DNA of 64,000 bases from Paenibacillus sp. J31TS4 (GCF_018403265.1 NZ_BOSI01000001.1:1984001-2048000); one strand, 5' to 3'. Counted from the stretch's first letter, positions 25,113 through 34,790 are shown. Notes: generated from the sequence alone by a model not told the origin. Made by a program: numbers and translations.

Positions 25113-25291
25113 GCCCTTCCCTCTCGATCTGCTCTGGCAGCGGTTTTCATTTCATCATAGCGGACATCGCCCCGCTGCTCCAGTCCCGGCTCTATCTGCT
25201 TGCGCCTGTTCGATCAGCCCCTTGAATTCGCTGCCGAGGGCACCGGCATGATTCGGCAGGGGCCGCCTTGTCCGCCTACGACAAAGGAACA

Positions 25292-25320
25292 CAAAAAAAG
25301 CCCGCCCCCCGGGGCGAGCC
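25292..25320 (-). terminator. Rho-independent terminator of the HD-GYP gene
   Basis: On the minus strand GGCTCGCCCC pairs with GGGGCGGGC, followed by TTTTTTTGT. It begins about eight bases after the stop. Confidence 0.85.
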
Positions 25321-25327
25321 TGCCGTG

Positions 25328-26383
25328 CTATGCCATGCGCGCAATCTTCAGCTCCCGCCGCTGGCTGAGGTCCACGAACGCTCCTTCCGTCCGGACGAGC
25401 GGACTGGTCGGATCGCTGGTCGGGATCATGACGATCTCGCCCAGACGGCCGTCCGTCAGCTCGACCGGACAGCCGATCAGCCCCTGCATCATATGCTGCA
25501 GGAACGTGTGAACGATGGCCGGGTCCAGCTTGCCGTAGGCGTCAGCCTGCATTTGCAGAAGCACCTCGTAGAACGGGGACGCCTCCCGATAGCATCGCCG
25601 CGAGGTCATCGCATGGAAGACGTCCGCGACAGCCACGATCTTGCTGAACGAGTCCATCTGGGAGCCGCGGATGCCGAACGGGTAGCCGGTGCCGTCCTCC
25701 CTCTCATGATGCTGCAGGGCCACGAGCGCCACCCGGTGCGACAGCCCGACCGTCGCCTTGAGCAGTTCATAGCCGTTGACCGTATGCTTCTTCATGATAG
25801 CGTACTCTTCGCTTGTCAGCCTGCCCGGCTTGTTGATGATCTCCTGCGGAATCGTCATCTTGCCGATATCGTGAAGCACCGCCGCCATCGACAGCACGGA
25901 CAGGTCCGTGTCCGGCAGGCGGAGCCACTTGCCGATCATCGTCGCGATGACGCCGACCCCGATATTGTGACGAAACGTATAATCGTCGGCTTCCGCCAGC
26001 TGGTTGAACAGCGCGATGACATTAGGCCGCTCGGCCGTGTCCAGAATCGCCGGAATGATCTCGCTACGCAGCTCCATCACCGGCACCTTCTTCGTCATCT
26101 GGACGTTCTGAAAGATTCCCTTAACCTGCTCGATCGCCGTTTCCATCTGCTTCCTTGTGTCTACCCGCTGCTTGCTCGGCGGCTGCTGTCTCGCCGGCGG
26201 CATGAGATCCCGCTCCTCGGGAAGAATGCCGAGATCCAGCATCTTGTCGATCTGCTCTTCGTTCAGCACGCTGTCCTTTGAGAGGATCAATACGCCCGAC
26301 TGGCTGAAGATATCCTTGTTCAATCGATAACCGACATGCTTGTACATTGAGTGGTCTCGTCTCGTCACATTGATCACCATGAG
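25328..26383 (-). CDS. HD-GYP domain phosphodiesterase (cyclic-di-GMP type)
   Basis: A probable cyclic-di-GMP (or cGAMP-like) phosphodiesterase of about 351 residues. The N-terminal 60 residues (YRLNKDIFSQSGVLILSKDSVL) form the short domain often found before HD-GYP in Bacillales. The catalytic part is intact: H-N-x-G-V-G near 150, HDIGK near 170-174, HHEREDGTGYP near 225-235. No transmembrane or receiver domain is present. The start is uncertain: ATG 26383 has only a weak GAGAA upstream, and ATG codons at 26431 and 26347 are alternatives. It is monocistronic. Confidence 0.82.
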   Translation of the reverse strand, partial: LMVINVTRRDHSMYKHVGYRLNKDIFSQSGVLILSKDSVLNEEQIDKMLDLGILPEERDLMPPARQQPPSKQRVDTRKQMETAIEQVKGIFQNVQMTKKVPVMELRSEIIPAILDTAERPNVIALFNQLAEADDYTFRHNIGVGVIATMIGKWLRLPDTDLSVLSMAAVLHDIGKMTIPQEIINKPGRLTSEEYAIMKKHTVNGYELLKATVGLSHRVALVALQHHEREDGTGYPFGIRGSQMDSFSKIVAVADVFHAMTSRRCYREASPFYEVLLQMQADAYGKLDPAIVHTFLQHMMQGLIGCPVELTDGRLGEIVMIPTSDPTSPLVRTEGAFVDLSQRRELKIARMA

Positions 26384-26468
26384 TTCTCGTATAGTTTTTC
26401 TAATCAGTAGTATAGCCGAAGGAATTTGCAAATTATGTCGAATGTTGGAATAAATTCCCTCAATCGCA

Positions 26469-26518
26469 AGAAAAAAAGCATACTTCTCCGAACGGTCGGT
26501 TCGAGGAAGAATGCTTTC
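26469..26518 (-). terminator. Rho-independent terminator of the small 26604-26747 gene
   Basis: On the minus strand AAAGCATTCTTC...CGAAC, loop CGACC, GTTCG...GAAGTATGCTTTTTTTC. The stem is long with two mismatches, and a seven-T tail follows. Confidence 0.82.
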
Positions 26519-26603
26519 TCTGGCCTTTTGTAGTTTGTCCCTTTAAGAGCCCGGACTGCCGTCCGCAATCCTCCTTACGGTCTCTGTCGGTGTGCGGGCC
26601 GGT

Positions 26604-26747
26604 TTAGGTCGTCGATTTTTGTCCGGATGCTCTCGTCTGCTTCGTGAAATTCGAGATCTGGTTCATCAGCTTGTCACGCGATTCTTTGTTTTTCAACAGA
26701 TAGGCGGCTCCCAGGGCGACGGTCGTCAGCATCATTTTCTTATTCAT
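26604..26747 (-). CDS. 47-residue small protein with hydrophobic N terminus
   Basis: The ATG at 26747 follows AAGGAGGG at eight bases. The product begins MNKKMMLTTVALGAAYLLKN, a short hydrophobic helix, then ESRDKLMNQISNFTKQTRAS, an amphipathic basic helix. This is the form of small YtxH-like or envelope-associated proteins. A strong terminator downstream supports a separate transcript. No function is known. Confidence 0.65.
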   Translation of the reverse strand: MNKKMMLTTVALGAAYLLKNKESRDKLMNQISNFTKQTRASGQKSTT

Positions 26748-26841
26748 GCTCGGTTCCCTCCTTGAGATTCTTGATGTCCTACTCTAGTTCTTTACCCGCT
26801 CAGCCCCGGGCTAAATCTGCCAATGGCCGCCACCCCTCCCG

Positions 26842-27930
26842 CTAGATCAACCGGTATCCATATTCGGCGATCCGCCAGCCGCCGTCCTTCCGCATGAGCC
26901 GGATCGTCAGCTCGGCATCGTGCGTTCCGGCAAGAACTGCGACCGCCGTATAGACGTAACCGCCGTCCGCCTGGATCGCCAGGGCGGGGCCTCTGACCTC
27001 CTTGATCTCCGACGGGGGCAGGAGATTCAGCCAGCCCCCGCTTACCGTCCAGCTGCCGTCTCCTGCCGGTTGGGCGGCTTCGGCCAGAAGAGCCTCCGCC
27101 TTCTCCTCCGTAAAGGCCTGATGAAGCCAGGTCTTCATACTGGCACGCTGGGCGTCGCTGATCCTTCCGGGCGCGAGGCTCGTCAAATAAACTCGGGATA
27201 CCTCGCTGAGCCAGCCCGCCACTCCTCTCGCCTCCTCCTCGGTCGGCCCGTCTGGTGACAGCGTAAGAGCAGGAAACGGGGCGAGTGCTGCCGTGAACCC
27301 CGGATTCGCTGCCTCCGGCGCTGGGGGTGGAACAGCCGTCAGCGCTTCGGCCCGGACCAGCTCGCCGGCATTCGATACGCCCTCGAGAATGTCCGCGTAC
27401 ACGTCCGTGTAGCGGGAAAGAACGACTGCAGCCGTCCCCGTCGTCCCCGGGGTTCCGAAAGCCTCCGCATGAGCGGACACGGCGTCCGTGAGGACGAGAC
27501 GCGTCGGCCATTGCCGCGCCTGCTCGGCTTGCGGGAGTTTCGCGGCGGATGCCTCGTCCGGGGTGAAAATGATCTGCCCGGCGTTGTAAACGTCCGGCTC
27601 GCGGTACCGGTGCTCGTAGGTTCCGGTCAGCTCAACAGGCCCCGTGAACGCCGTGACGAACGAGCCGACGCCGTAGGTTCCCCTCTCCTGCCCGGCCGCC
27701 GTCATGCCGCCAATCCGGTCTCCCGGCTGAATGATCTCGGGTACATACCAGCGGGACGCTTCCCTCTCTGCCGGCTCCTGCGCCATAGGGAACAGCTGGA
27801 TGAGCAGCACGCCTGCCGCAGTGAGCAGCGCGATCCGGGCAGCCGCACGGGCCAGCCGTCTGCTCCTGGGGACCGGCCCGATCCCGTCCCCGGGCCTTCG
27901 CTTCGAATCCCTTTCCTTTTCATCCGCCAT
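26842..27930 (-). CDS. membrane-anchored protein of unknown function
   Basis: 362 residues from ATG 27930 behind AAGGAGG. A basic cytoplasmic tail (about 30 residues) precedes one membrane segment AARIALLTAAGVLLIQLF; the remaining 310 residues should be outside the cell. The outer part is rich in Ala, Glu and Pro, and its last 70 residues (GYVYTAVAVLAGTHDAELTIRLMRKDGGWRIAEYGY) resemble NTF2-like/accessory lipoprotein endings. No catalytic motif was recognised. It stands alone between the 47-residue gene and the divergent Lin0512 gene. Confidence 0.7.
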   Translation of the reverse strand: MADEKERDSKRRPGDGIGPVPRSRRLARAAARIALLTAAGVLLIQLFPMAQEPAEREASRWYVPEIIQPGDRIGGMTAAGQERGTYGVGSFVTAFTGPVELTGTYEHRYREPDVYNAGQIIFTPDEASAAKLPQAEQARQWPTRLVLTDAVSAHAEAFGTPGTTGTAAVVLSRYTDVYADILEGVSNAGELVRAEALTAVPPPAPEAANPGFTAALAPFPALTLSPDGPTEEEARGVAGWLSEVSRVYLTSLAPGRISDAQRASMKTWLHQAFTEEKAEALLAEAAQPAGDGSWTVSGGWLNLLPPSEIKEVRGPALAIQADGGYVYTAVAVLAGTHDAELTIRLMRKDGGWRIAEYGYRLI

Positions 27931-28020
27931 TTCGCTCGCCTCCTTCTTCTATAGACTGCCGGCGACGCGTTTCTGTTGCAGCCGAAATCGGCAGATGCGC
28001 GGATTCCGCTTTTGCCGCCG

Positions 28021-28029
28021 TGCTATAAT
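28021..28029 (+). promoter_or_regulatory. extended -10 promoter element
   Basis: TGCTATAAT lies about 80 bases upstream of the Lin0512-type gene. The -35 position is poor, so the extended -10 would carry recognition. Confidence 0.5.
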
Positions 28030-28109
28030 GGGAACACAGAAGACTAGACAATCTATCGCTGCCGGAAGCTTCGCTCCAGAAGGCACCGGCGCTACGGGAG
28101 GCGAAAGGG

Positions 28110-28469
28110 ATGGACAAGCTGTTTTTTATCGAGATCGGGATGGGAGCCGACCTGCATGGGCAGGACGTGACCAAAGCGGCGGTGCGAGCCGTCAAGAACG
28201 CCATTCACCACAACTCGATGCCGGGTTTGCGCTCGGTACTGCCTGGTAACACCCTGGATAACATGAAGGTGAACGTGAAGCTTGCGGTCCCATGCGACAA
28301 AGACAAACTGGATGTCGAGGCCGTCAAAGCGTGTCTGCCCTACGGACAGGTGACAGTCGAGGTGCTGGACGGCGGCATGGTGACGACGAGCGGCATCGTG
28401 CTGCCGGACAAGGACGACAAGAACGATCTGATCTACATCGTGAACGCCTCGGTCGAGGTCGGCTACTAG
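28110..28469 (+). CDS. Lin0512 family conserved hypothetical protein
   Basis: 119 residues with the family pattern: FIEIGMGADLHGQDVTKAA, HHNSMPGLRSVLPG and VTVEVLDGGMVTTSGI. The start ATG follows GGGAGGCGAAAGG. The protein is soluble and small, found widely in Firmicutes and some Gram-negatives, with no established activity. It is monocistronic with an extended -10 promoter. Confidence 0.85.
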   Translation: MDKLFFIEIGMGADLHGQDVTKAAVRAVKNAIHHNSMPGLRSVLPGNTLDNMKVNVKLAVPCDKDKLDVEAVKACLPYGQVTVEVLDGGMVTTSGIVLPDKDDKNDLIYIVNASVEVGY

Positions 28470-28570
28470 GTTCCCCATTCCACGCAGCCGCCTTCCTTCT
28501 TCCAGCAGACAGACCGAAAGAAGGAAAGCGGCTGTTGGTATGCTAATGGGGGGCTATTGCGGCCGTCTAA

Positions 28571-28600
28571 TAAAAAACACGGCTCCATTGAGCCGTGTTC
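28571..28600 (-). terminator. bidirectional-looking terminator, mainly for the minus-strand sugar operon
   Basis: On the minus strand AACACGGCTC, loop AATG, GAGCCGTGTT, followed by TTTTATTAG. It lies about 45 bases beyond the stop of the LamG gene. Confidence 0.82.
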
Positions 28601-28645
28601 CTCTTAGTCGTTATTAACCTAGCCGTGTTATCTCCGGAATAACGC

Positions 28646-30136
28646 CTAGTTCCTCCAGAATTCCGTCTCTGTGATGCTGTTAAACGCATTGACGCTGTTT
28701 CCGTGACCTACGATTTTGACAAAGCGGGCCGTTACGCCATCAACACCGTACGTTTCGAGTTGCTGCGTTGTACCGCTGCTCGTTCCGCTGTATACTTGCG
28801 TCCAATTCGCGTCGTCGGCTGAAACGAATATTTCGAACGAAGTTGTTCTGACGTCCCCCCTGAACCATGCGATTTTCACGCAATCGATGGGTTTGCTGGA
28901 ACCCAGATCGTATTTTATCCACTGTCCGTCCCCGTCGGCCGACCACCTTGTTTCCAGGTTTCCGTCAACCGTATTGAGCGCCACATTGCCATCATCTCCG
29001 CTCGCCGTCACGTTTGAAGCGGGCACCGTTAGCTCACCGTGACGCTTGAATGGGGAACTGAACGCCTCATTCGAATTCTTACTCTCCACGGATTCAGCCG
29101 ATACGGAGGATACGACATAATAATAGGTTCCCGGCGGCAATCCTTGGTCGGTAAACGACGGTTCCTTTACCCCTTCCTTTATGACTGTATAGGGGCCTCC
29201 ACTGTTCGTGCCACGCTTGATCGTATAGGTTTCCGCATTTCTTGCGGCGGTCCATGCCAATTCTATTTTGTTTTTGTTGTTGACCGCCGTCAGACCGGTT
29301 GGTACCGCCGGCACGCTTTCCATCATGGCGTTATAATGCGAGGTAAGCTGGGAAGGGGTCAATTCGTAATCATAAAGAGCCACTTTGCCGATGGCGCCTT
29401 CGAAAAACGATGCCAAATCCCGGGTGCCTATCCGCATGGGAGCCGTTCCGTTGCCCGGAATGATATTGTAATCGGACAAGCGGTCCTGATCCCGCAGGAC
29501 GCCGTTCTTGTACAGTTTGGTATACCCCGTCGTATAGGCGGAGCTGGTGTTTACCGTATTGATGACAAGCGTATAGTGAATCCATTCTCCAGCGGTTACG
29601 GGATCCTGGAAATACGATCCGGCGCCGAGCCCTCCTGTCAGGTTGAACGAATAGCCGCTAATCCGGTTTGGGCGGTTTTCCTGATTGGTCAAATTGTACA
29701 TCCTCGCGGTCCAGGAATGCTGGCCGGGCTCTCCTTTCCCCATCCAATGAACATACCCGCTGCTCTCGGATTTCGAGAACTGAAGGACGTCCGGCCGCAT
29801 CCAGGCTTCGACGGTCAGAATCCCCGTACGGGTGACTTCCAAATAATCGTTGTCCGGAACCGTGAAATATTGATCGACGCCATTGAAGGCGGAAGCCGGT
29901 TCGCCGTTCGGAAGCTTGGTACTCGAAGGATTGCCTGTGAAGGATCCGGTTAATCCGTGACCCGATAGATCCGAGGTGACTCCTGGCGCTAGGGACCAGT
30001 ACCCAACGGGATGGTCCGCCAACACCGTGGAGTCATATTTGTTAACCGCTGCCGCAGAACCGGTAAGTCCGAAAGGAGTGGATAGCGTCAATAAGGAAAC
30101 CATTGCCGTCAAGGCCATCATGCGTCTGGCTTTCAT
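28646..30136 (-). CDS. secreted LamG-Fn3-F5/8C (discoidin) polysaccharide-binding protein
   Basis: 496 residues. A signal peptide (MKARRMMALTAMVSLLTLST to GSAAA) is followed by a concanavalin/LamG domain (about 35-270: DHPVGYWSLAPG, LTVEAWMRPD, APMRIGTRDLASFFEGAIGKVALYDYELT), a fibronectin III domain (about 275-360: VPTGLTAVNNKNKIELAWT) and a C-terminal F5/8C domain (about 370-496: DGNLETRWSADGDGQWIKYDLG). No lyase or hydrolase motif was found, so it probably binds substrate at the surface. It is the last gene of the minus-strand transporter operon. The F5/8C domain is of the same type as the one in the big lyase at 37497, which implies a common target glycan. Confidence 0.8.
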   Translation of the reverse strand: MKARRMMALTAMVSLLTLSTPFGLTGSAAAVNKYDSTVLADHPVGYWSLAPGVTSDLSGHGLTGSFTGNPSSTKLPNGEPASAFNGVDQYFTVPDNDYLEVTRTGILTVEAWMRPDVLQFSKSESSGYVHWMGKGEPGQHSWTARMYNLTNQENRPNRISGYSFNLTGGLGAGSYFQDPVTAGEWIHYTLVINTVNTSSAYTTGYTKLYKNGVLRDQDRLSDYNIIPGNGTAPMRIGTRDLASFFEGAIGKVALYDYELTPSQLTSHYNAMMESVPAVPTGLTAVNNKNKIELAWTAARNAETYTIKRGTNSGGPYTVIKEGVKEPSFTDQGLPPGTYYYVVSSVSAESVESKNSNEAFSSPFKRHGELTVPASNVTASGDDGNVALNTVDGNLETRWSADGDGQWIKYDLGSSKPIDCVKIAWFRGDVRTTSFEIFVSADDANWTQVYSGTSSGTTQQLETYGVDGVTARFVKIVGHGNSVNAFNSITETEFWRN

Positions 30137-30178
30137 CTTCTCATCATCTCCTAGTTTATCGTTTCTTGGGCTCCTAAC

Positions 30179-31135
30179 CTAAACCTGTTTGCGGTATCGC
30201 ATATAGCTTCTCCATGTCCGGAAACCGAGCTTCCCGTAGAAATCGACGTATTGTGTCGTATCGATCACCATATGGCGAATGTTCCGCCCTTGCAAGAAAT
30301 GAACGCCCGCTTGTACGATCGCAAGTCCGTAGCCGAGTCCCCGGTATCGCTCGTCGATGCCGAGAGGACCGATTCCGCCAAGCTCCTCTGCGAACAGGGG
30401 AGACCAGTATACGTTCTGCGCCAATAACGGCGAGTGGGAGTCGTTGATGCGGCAAAACCCGATGATGTCTCCATCCTTCTCGCAGACGACGAATTCACGT
30501 CCGTCGCCACCTCTCTGCCAATACTGCAGCGTCTGATACAGCCAGCCGGGAAAACAGTGTCTCATAAAGGCATTGAGCTGCTCTTCTTCTTCAGCCTTCA
30601 GGAGCCGAAATGTCACATTCGCATACTCCGGCAGCGATACGGGCTGCTCGTTAGAATACTCCCGGTACAGATCGACCACGGCGGATTGCCGGACATACCC
30701 CCGTTTTTCCAGCCAGCCCGAGGCATCACAAGTCTCCGGTACACCTGGAAAGACCCGCCTATGAAAGTCGTTTCCTAGGTTGATGTGCCGAACCCCTTCG
30801 CTTCGCAATGCGCTTTCAGCTAACGACAGCAGCTCGCTGCCCAGCCCGCGATTTCGATACGACGACGCGACAAGAAGTGAATGAATCCACCCTGTTTCCC
30901 GCCCGAAATCGAGGCCTCCGATATCGTCCTGCCACAGCTTGGCAACTACGTATCCGGCGATCTGTCCATTATCTTCGTCGATCGCGACACGCGTGCCGGC
31001 CGTCAGGACATTGGGATCGTGAAGAACATTCTGTACGAGGAGCCGGTCGCGCATCGGGAAGGTCTCTCCCCATTCCTCGTTCCATAACCGGGTTAATTCC
31101 CCGACGTGTTCGTCTGTCAATGGCTCTAGCCTCAT
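30179..31135 (-). CDS. double GNAT-domain acetyltransferase
   Basis: 318 residues from ATG 31135 (AAAGGA nine bases upstream; upstream in-frame ATG codons have no ribosome site). Two acetyltransferase units are fused: the first (1-155) has HSLLVASSYRNRGLGSELL, the second (165-318) has GPLGIDERYRGLGYGLAIV and a terminal DFYGKLGFRTW. Both acetyl-CoA loops look intact, so the protein may form a pseudo-dimer. It lies between the sugar-binding lipoprotein (115 bases upstream) and the LamG gene (42 bases downstream), so modification of an amino sugar from the imported oligosaccharide is a reasonable, unproven idea. Confidence 0.8.
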   Translation of the reverse strand: MRLEPLTDEHVGELTRLWNEEWGETFPMRDRLLVQNVLHDPNVLTAGTRVAIDEDNGQIAGYVVAKLWQDDIGGLDFGRETGWIHSLLVASSYRNRGLGSELLSLAESALRSEGVRHINLGNDFHRRVFPGVPETCDASGWLEKRGYVRQSAVVDLYREYSNEQPVSLPEYANVTFRLLKAEEEEQLNAFMRHCFPGWLYQTLQYWQRGGDGREFVVCEKDGDIIGFCRINDSHSPLLAQNVYWSPLFAEELGGIGPLGIDERYRGLGYGLAIVQAGVHFLQGRNIRHMVIDTTQYVDFYGKLGFRTWRSYMRYRKQV

Positions 31136-31250
31136 CCGCAGTGTTCCTTTCCTTATGGTTTGCCAAGAAGCAAGGCTGGCGGCATCGTCTTCCCTCCAGC
31201 CTCTTCTACCAGGCATCCTTCCTCTTTTCTGACTACTGTACAAAGTCGGC

Positions 31251-32798
31251 TTATCGGGAAGTCTTTGAGGATCGCTCGTACGCTTTTTTGTAGATGTCCA
31301 CGATTTTGTCCAGTCCGAGCGCCTTCATTTCGCTCACATATTTCGGCCAGTCATCAAGGCTGCGTTCGCCAACGATGAACTTCGTGATATTCTCGTCGCG
31401 CTTTTTCGTAATCGTATCGCCTGACAAAGAGAGCGTTTCCATCTCATCGGTCGTGAACGCCGGCCGCGGCTGCTGCTTGCTGTCATATTTCGGCGCTTCC
31501 TGATAAGCCTTTTGCAGCTCCGGCGAAGAAAGCGACAGATGGGCATCGTAGTCGAACCATGCATAGGTCCCGTCCGTGGACAAGCCCGTCTTCTTTCTCA
31601 TATCCGCGACGTCTCCGTACGTCTCGATGAATTGCTTTTTCCCGTTTTCCGTTTTGAAGGTTACGCCTTCCTTCCCCCAGCTGGCCAACGTCTTGCCTTC
31701 CTCGCTGTAGAAGAAATCCATGAACTTCATGATCTCTTTGATCTTCTTGGACGTGGTTGAAACCATAAATCCTTCATCCACGTATTGCGTATACGCGTTT
31801 CTGCGCGGTGCGCCGCTAAAGCCCGCAGGCGGAGCCATGAACGCCAGATTGTACTGCGGATTGTCCTTGCGCAGCGCCGAATTGAAGAAATCGACGCGTC
31901 CTATGTAATCTATGGTGATGAACGCCCGCTCCGTGGACATCAGATCCTGCCACAGCTTCGTATCCACGGACAGGAAGTCTGGTGGAATTAACCCTTCCTT
32001 GTAGAACTTGTTCAAGTACTCGATCATCTTCTTATAATTGTCCTCGATCGGACCGTAACGCCATTCTTTCTTATCGAAATCGTAGTACATGTCGGAGCTC
32101 GTGCCGAACGTCTCGGCAAAATTCAACAAGCGCTGCAGACCGTTGCGGAAGGAGAGCGGGTAGCTCTTCGGATTAGCTTCCTTCAATTTTTTGAGCGTCG
32201 TGTACAGTTCATCCCATGTTTGCGGCTGGCTAAGTCCAAGCTTCTTGAACACATCCTCCCGGTACAACCAGATCATGCGGTTCGTTTCGCCGATTCCCGC
32301 ATTCGGGAACATATACATTTTGCCGTCGGAAGACATTACGTTCTGCGTATCCGTCGGATAGGTATCCATCCACTTCTTTAAGTTCGGCATGTCTTTCACA
32401 TAATCCAAAATATTGACAAGAGCCCCCTGCTGGCCGTATTTATCGGCGAGCTGTTTGTTCATCGTCAGCATAAGATCCGGCAAATTGCCTGATGCGATCG
32501 TCACGCTCAACGCGTCTTCCAGCTTTCCAGACGGCACTTGGACGTTAAGCGATACGCCTGTTTTTTCCTCAATCAGCTTCCATACAATATTGTCTTTGTT
32601 GTAAGGCCAGCTTGGATTGGAATAATTGAGCGCGGTGAACGTCTGCTTCGTCGGAACGCCGGACGAGCTGTCCCCGCTGCTGCCGGCCGAGGCGGACGAT
32701 GGAGGAGTGTTCGTCCCGCTTGCCGAGCAGCCAGCTAGTAAGGTAAGCGATAAACTTACGGCGATGCCTGCTGACAACCCTTTTCTCGTTTTTGCCAT
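31251..32798 (-). CDS. extracellular solute-binding lipoprotein, LplA-like (carbohydrate ABC transporter)
   Basis: 515 residues. A signal peptide with lipobox LLAGC puts the lipidated Cys at residue 24, followed by a Ser/Gly linker. The mature part has the family 1 sugar-binding pattern: SVTIASGNLPDLMLTMNKQLADKYGQQGALVNI, FPNAGIGETNRMIWLYREDVFKKLGL and PQTWDELYTTLKKLKEANP. The start ATG follows AAGGGAG. It is cotranscribed after two permease genes (about 65 bases). No ATPase gene is present, as usual for Paenibacillus oligosaccharide transporters that share a common MsmX-type ATPase. Confidence 0.88.
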   Translation of the reverse strand: MAKTRKGLSAGIAVSLSLTLLAGCSASGTNTPPSSASAGSSGDSSSGVPTKQTFTALNYSNPSWPYNKDNIVWKLIEEKTGVSLNVQVPSGKLEDALSVTIASGNLPDLMLTMNKQLADKYGQQGALVNILDYVKDMPNLKKWMDTYPTDTQNVMSSDGKMYMFPNAGIGETNRMIWLYREDVFKKLGLSQPQTWDELYTTLKKLKEANPKSYPLSFRNGLQRLLNFAETFGTSSDMYYDFDKKEWRYGPIEDNYKKMIEYLNKFYKEGLIPPDFLSVDTKLWQDLMSTERAFITIDYIGRVDFFNSALRKDNPQYNLAFMAPPAGFSGAPRRNAYTQYVDEGFMVSTTSKKIKEIMKFMDFFYSEEGKTLASWGKEGVTFKTENGKKQFIETYGDVADMRKKTGLSTDGTYAWFDYDAHLSLSSPELQKAYQEAPKYDSKQQPRPAFTTDEMETLSLSGDTITKKRDENITKFIVGERSLDDWPKYVSEMKALGLDKIVDIYKKAYERSSKTSR

Positions 32799-32863
32799 TT
32801 GGCTAGTCTCCCTTATCATGTGTTTTGCCAAACGTTGCTTCTTTTGGAAAGCAAAGACCTGCT

Positions 32864-33730
32864 CTAGCCTTTCACAGAGCCGATCATCACCCCCTTGACG
32901 AAATATTTTTGCAGAAACGGATACACAAGAAGGATCGGGAGGGTGGAAACAAGGATTGTCGTAAATTTCAGCGCGTCGTCTACGACCAGGTTGTCGCCTC
33001 CGACGCTTGTTACATCGGCGGACGCGATCTGGCCTTGCAGGACGATATTGCGCAAGACAACTTGGAGAGGAAACATGTTCTGGTCGCGCAAGTACAATAA
33101 GGCGGAATAAAAGTTGTTCCATATCCCGACGGCATAAAAGAGACCGATCGTTGCTAGCACCGCCTTGGAGAGAGGAAGCACCAGCCGAATGAAGATGCCG
33201 ATGTCGGTCAATCCGTCGATCTTGCCGGATTCCTCTACCTCCTTCGGTAGGCTGGAATAAAACGTGCGCATGACGATCAGGTTCCAAGTACTTACGGCGG
33301 TTGGCAGCACCATCGCCCAGAGCGTATCGACCAGACCGTAACTCTTCACCACGAGAAACGTCGGGATCATCCCGCCCCCGAAAAACATCGTAAAGACGAT
33401 CAGAAGCGTAAACAGCTTGTGATGCGGCAGCTCCTTTTTCGAAATTGCATAAGCGCCGGCCGCTGTAATCAGAAGCGAAACGAACGTACCTACTGCCACA
33501 TATTGAATGGTATTCAGGTAGGCGGTGGCGATCCTCGGATCGCTGAGCACTAGCCGGTACATGTTCAGGTTAAACCCTTTTGGCCAGATCGTGACCTCGC
33601 CCTTCAAAACATACACGTCTTCGCTCAAGGAAACGGCGATCATATAGACGAACGGGTACAAGGTAACCACTACTACAGCGAGAAGCACAATGGTGATGAG
33701 GCAGTCGGCCCATCCGAACTTCTTTCTCAT
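32864..33730 (-). CDS. carbohydrate ABC transporter permease, LplC/YtcP-like
   Basis: 288 residues from ATG 33730, seven bases after AAAGGAG. Six membrane segments start with CLITIVLLAVVVVTLYPFVYMIAVS. The EAA loop is EVEESGKIDGLTDIGIFIRLVLPLS, which contacts the ATPase. The C terminus, YPFLQKYFVKGVMIGSVKG, is the hallmark of this permease group. It pairs with the LplB-like permease 14 bases upstream. Confidence 0.9.
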   Translation of the reverse strand: MRKKFGWADCLITIVLLAVVVVTLYPFVYMIAVSLSEDVYVLKGEVTIWPKGFNLNMYRLVLSDPRIATAYLNTIQYVAVGTFVSLLITAAGAYAISKKELPHHKLFTLLIVFTMFFGGGMIPTFLVVKSYGLVDTLWAMVLPTAVSTWNLIVMRTFYSSLPKEVEESGKIDGLTDIGIFIRLVLPLSKAVLATIGLFYAVGIWNNFYSALLYLRDQNMFPLQVVLRNIVLQGQIASADVTSVGGDNLVVDDALKFTTILVSTLPILLVYPFLQKYFVKGVMIGSVKG

Positions 33731-33744
33731 GGCACTTCTCCTTT

Positions 33745-34716
33745 CTACCAAAGGCTGGTTTCGCCGACTTTGCGGCTGAACCAGTTGGCGGAATAAATAA
33801 AGAGCAAACTAACGATGCCCGTAAACAAATCGATCGCTGTCGCGTAGCTGTAATTGCCCTGCCCGATCCCCGTCCGGTATACGTAAGTGCTGATGATGTC
33901 GGCTGTTTCGTAGACGGCGGGATTGTAGAGCAGGAATACTTTCTCGAAGCCGATATCCAGGACATGCCCCACGTTCAGGATGAGAATGATCACGATCGCC
34001 GGCGTAATTCCCGGGAGAGTGATGTGGAGCATCCGTTTCCATCTGCCTGCTCCGTCCATCTCTGCCGCTTCATACAGCTGAGGATCGATTGAGGTAAGCG
34101 CTGCCAAATAAATGATCGTTTCCCATCCGACATGCTGCCATATTTCCGAGATGACGTAAATGGGACGGAACATGTTCGGCATCACCATGAAGTTGATTGG
34201 CTCGAAGCCGAGCCATACGATGAAATGATTCACGATGCCGTTCGAGGGCGACAGAAACATCAGCACCATACTGACAGCCACCACATTGGAGATGAAATGC
34301 GGCAAATAGCTGACAGTCTGCACGAACCGCTTGAACAGGGCGTTCTTGGCTTCATTCAGCAATAGCGCAAGCACGATCGGAGCCGTAAAGCCGAAAACAA
34401 GCCGGTATATCCCCAGCATAATGGTATTGGAAATCAGCTTGAAGAAATCGGGATTGTTCCAAAACAGCTGATAATACTTTAGCCCGACCCATTCGCTTTG
34501 CCAGACGCCTTTAAATAAGTTGTAGTTTTTGAACGAGATGACCAGGCCGAACATGGGAACGTACTTGAACAGAAGGTAATACAACAGCGTCGGCAAGAAC
34601 AAGAGGAGTAAATATTTCCCGCGACCCAACCGCTTCAGATAGGATGATTTCTTCAACCGTGTCTTTGCGTGCGGATCTGTTAGGGAGGCTGGTGAGACCG
34701 ACGGGTTCGTGTTCAA
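33745..34716 (-). CDS. carbohydrate ABC transporter permease, LplB-like
   Basis: 323 residues from TTG 34716, with GGAGAG seven bases upstream; an ATG at 34755 lacks a ribosome site. Signature segments: LLLLFLPTLLYYLLFKYVPM, GLVISFKNYNLFKGVWQSEWVG and the EAA loop LYEAAEMDGAGRWKRMLHITLPGITP. The first gene of the minus-strand operon (permease-permease-lipoprotein-GNAT-LamG). It diverges from the AraC-type regulator, the usual arrangement for regulator-controlled oligosaccharide uptake. Confidence 0.9.
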   Translation of the reverse strand: MNTNPSVSPASLTDPHAKTRLKKSSYLKRLGRGKYLLLLFLPTLLYYLLFKYVPMFGLVISFKNYNLFKGVWQSEWVGLKYYQLFWNNPDFFKLISNTIMLGIYRLVFGFTAPIVLALLLNEAKNALFKRFVQTVSYLPHFISNVVAVSMVLMFLSPSNGIVNHFIVWLGFEPINFMVMPNMFRPIYVISEIWQHVGWETIIYLAALTSIDPQLYEAAEMDGAGRWKRMLHITLPGITPAIVIILILNVGHVLDIGFEKVFLLYNPAVYETADIISTYVYRTGIGQGNYSYATAIDLFTGIVSLLFIYSANWFSRKVGETSLW

Positions 34717-34790
34717 CTGGCATCTCTCCGTTTCGGATGAGTCTGATGGTCCCATTGTACCCAGACGATGCGGCGATCACGATACGTACC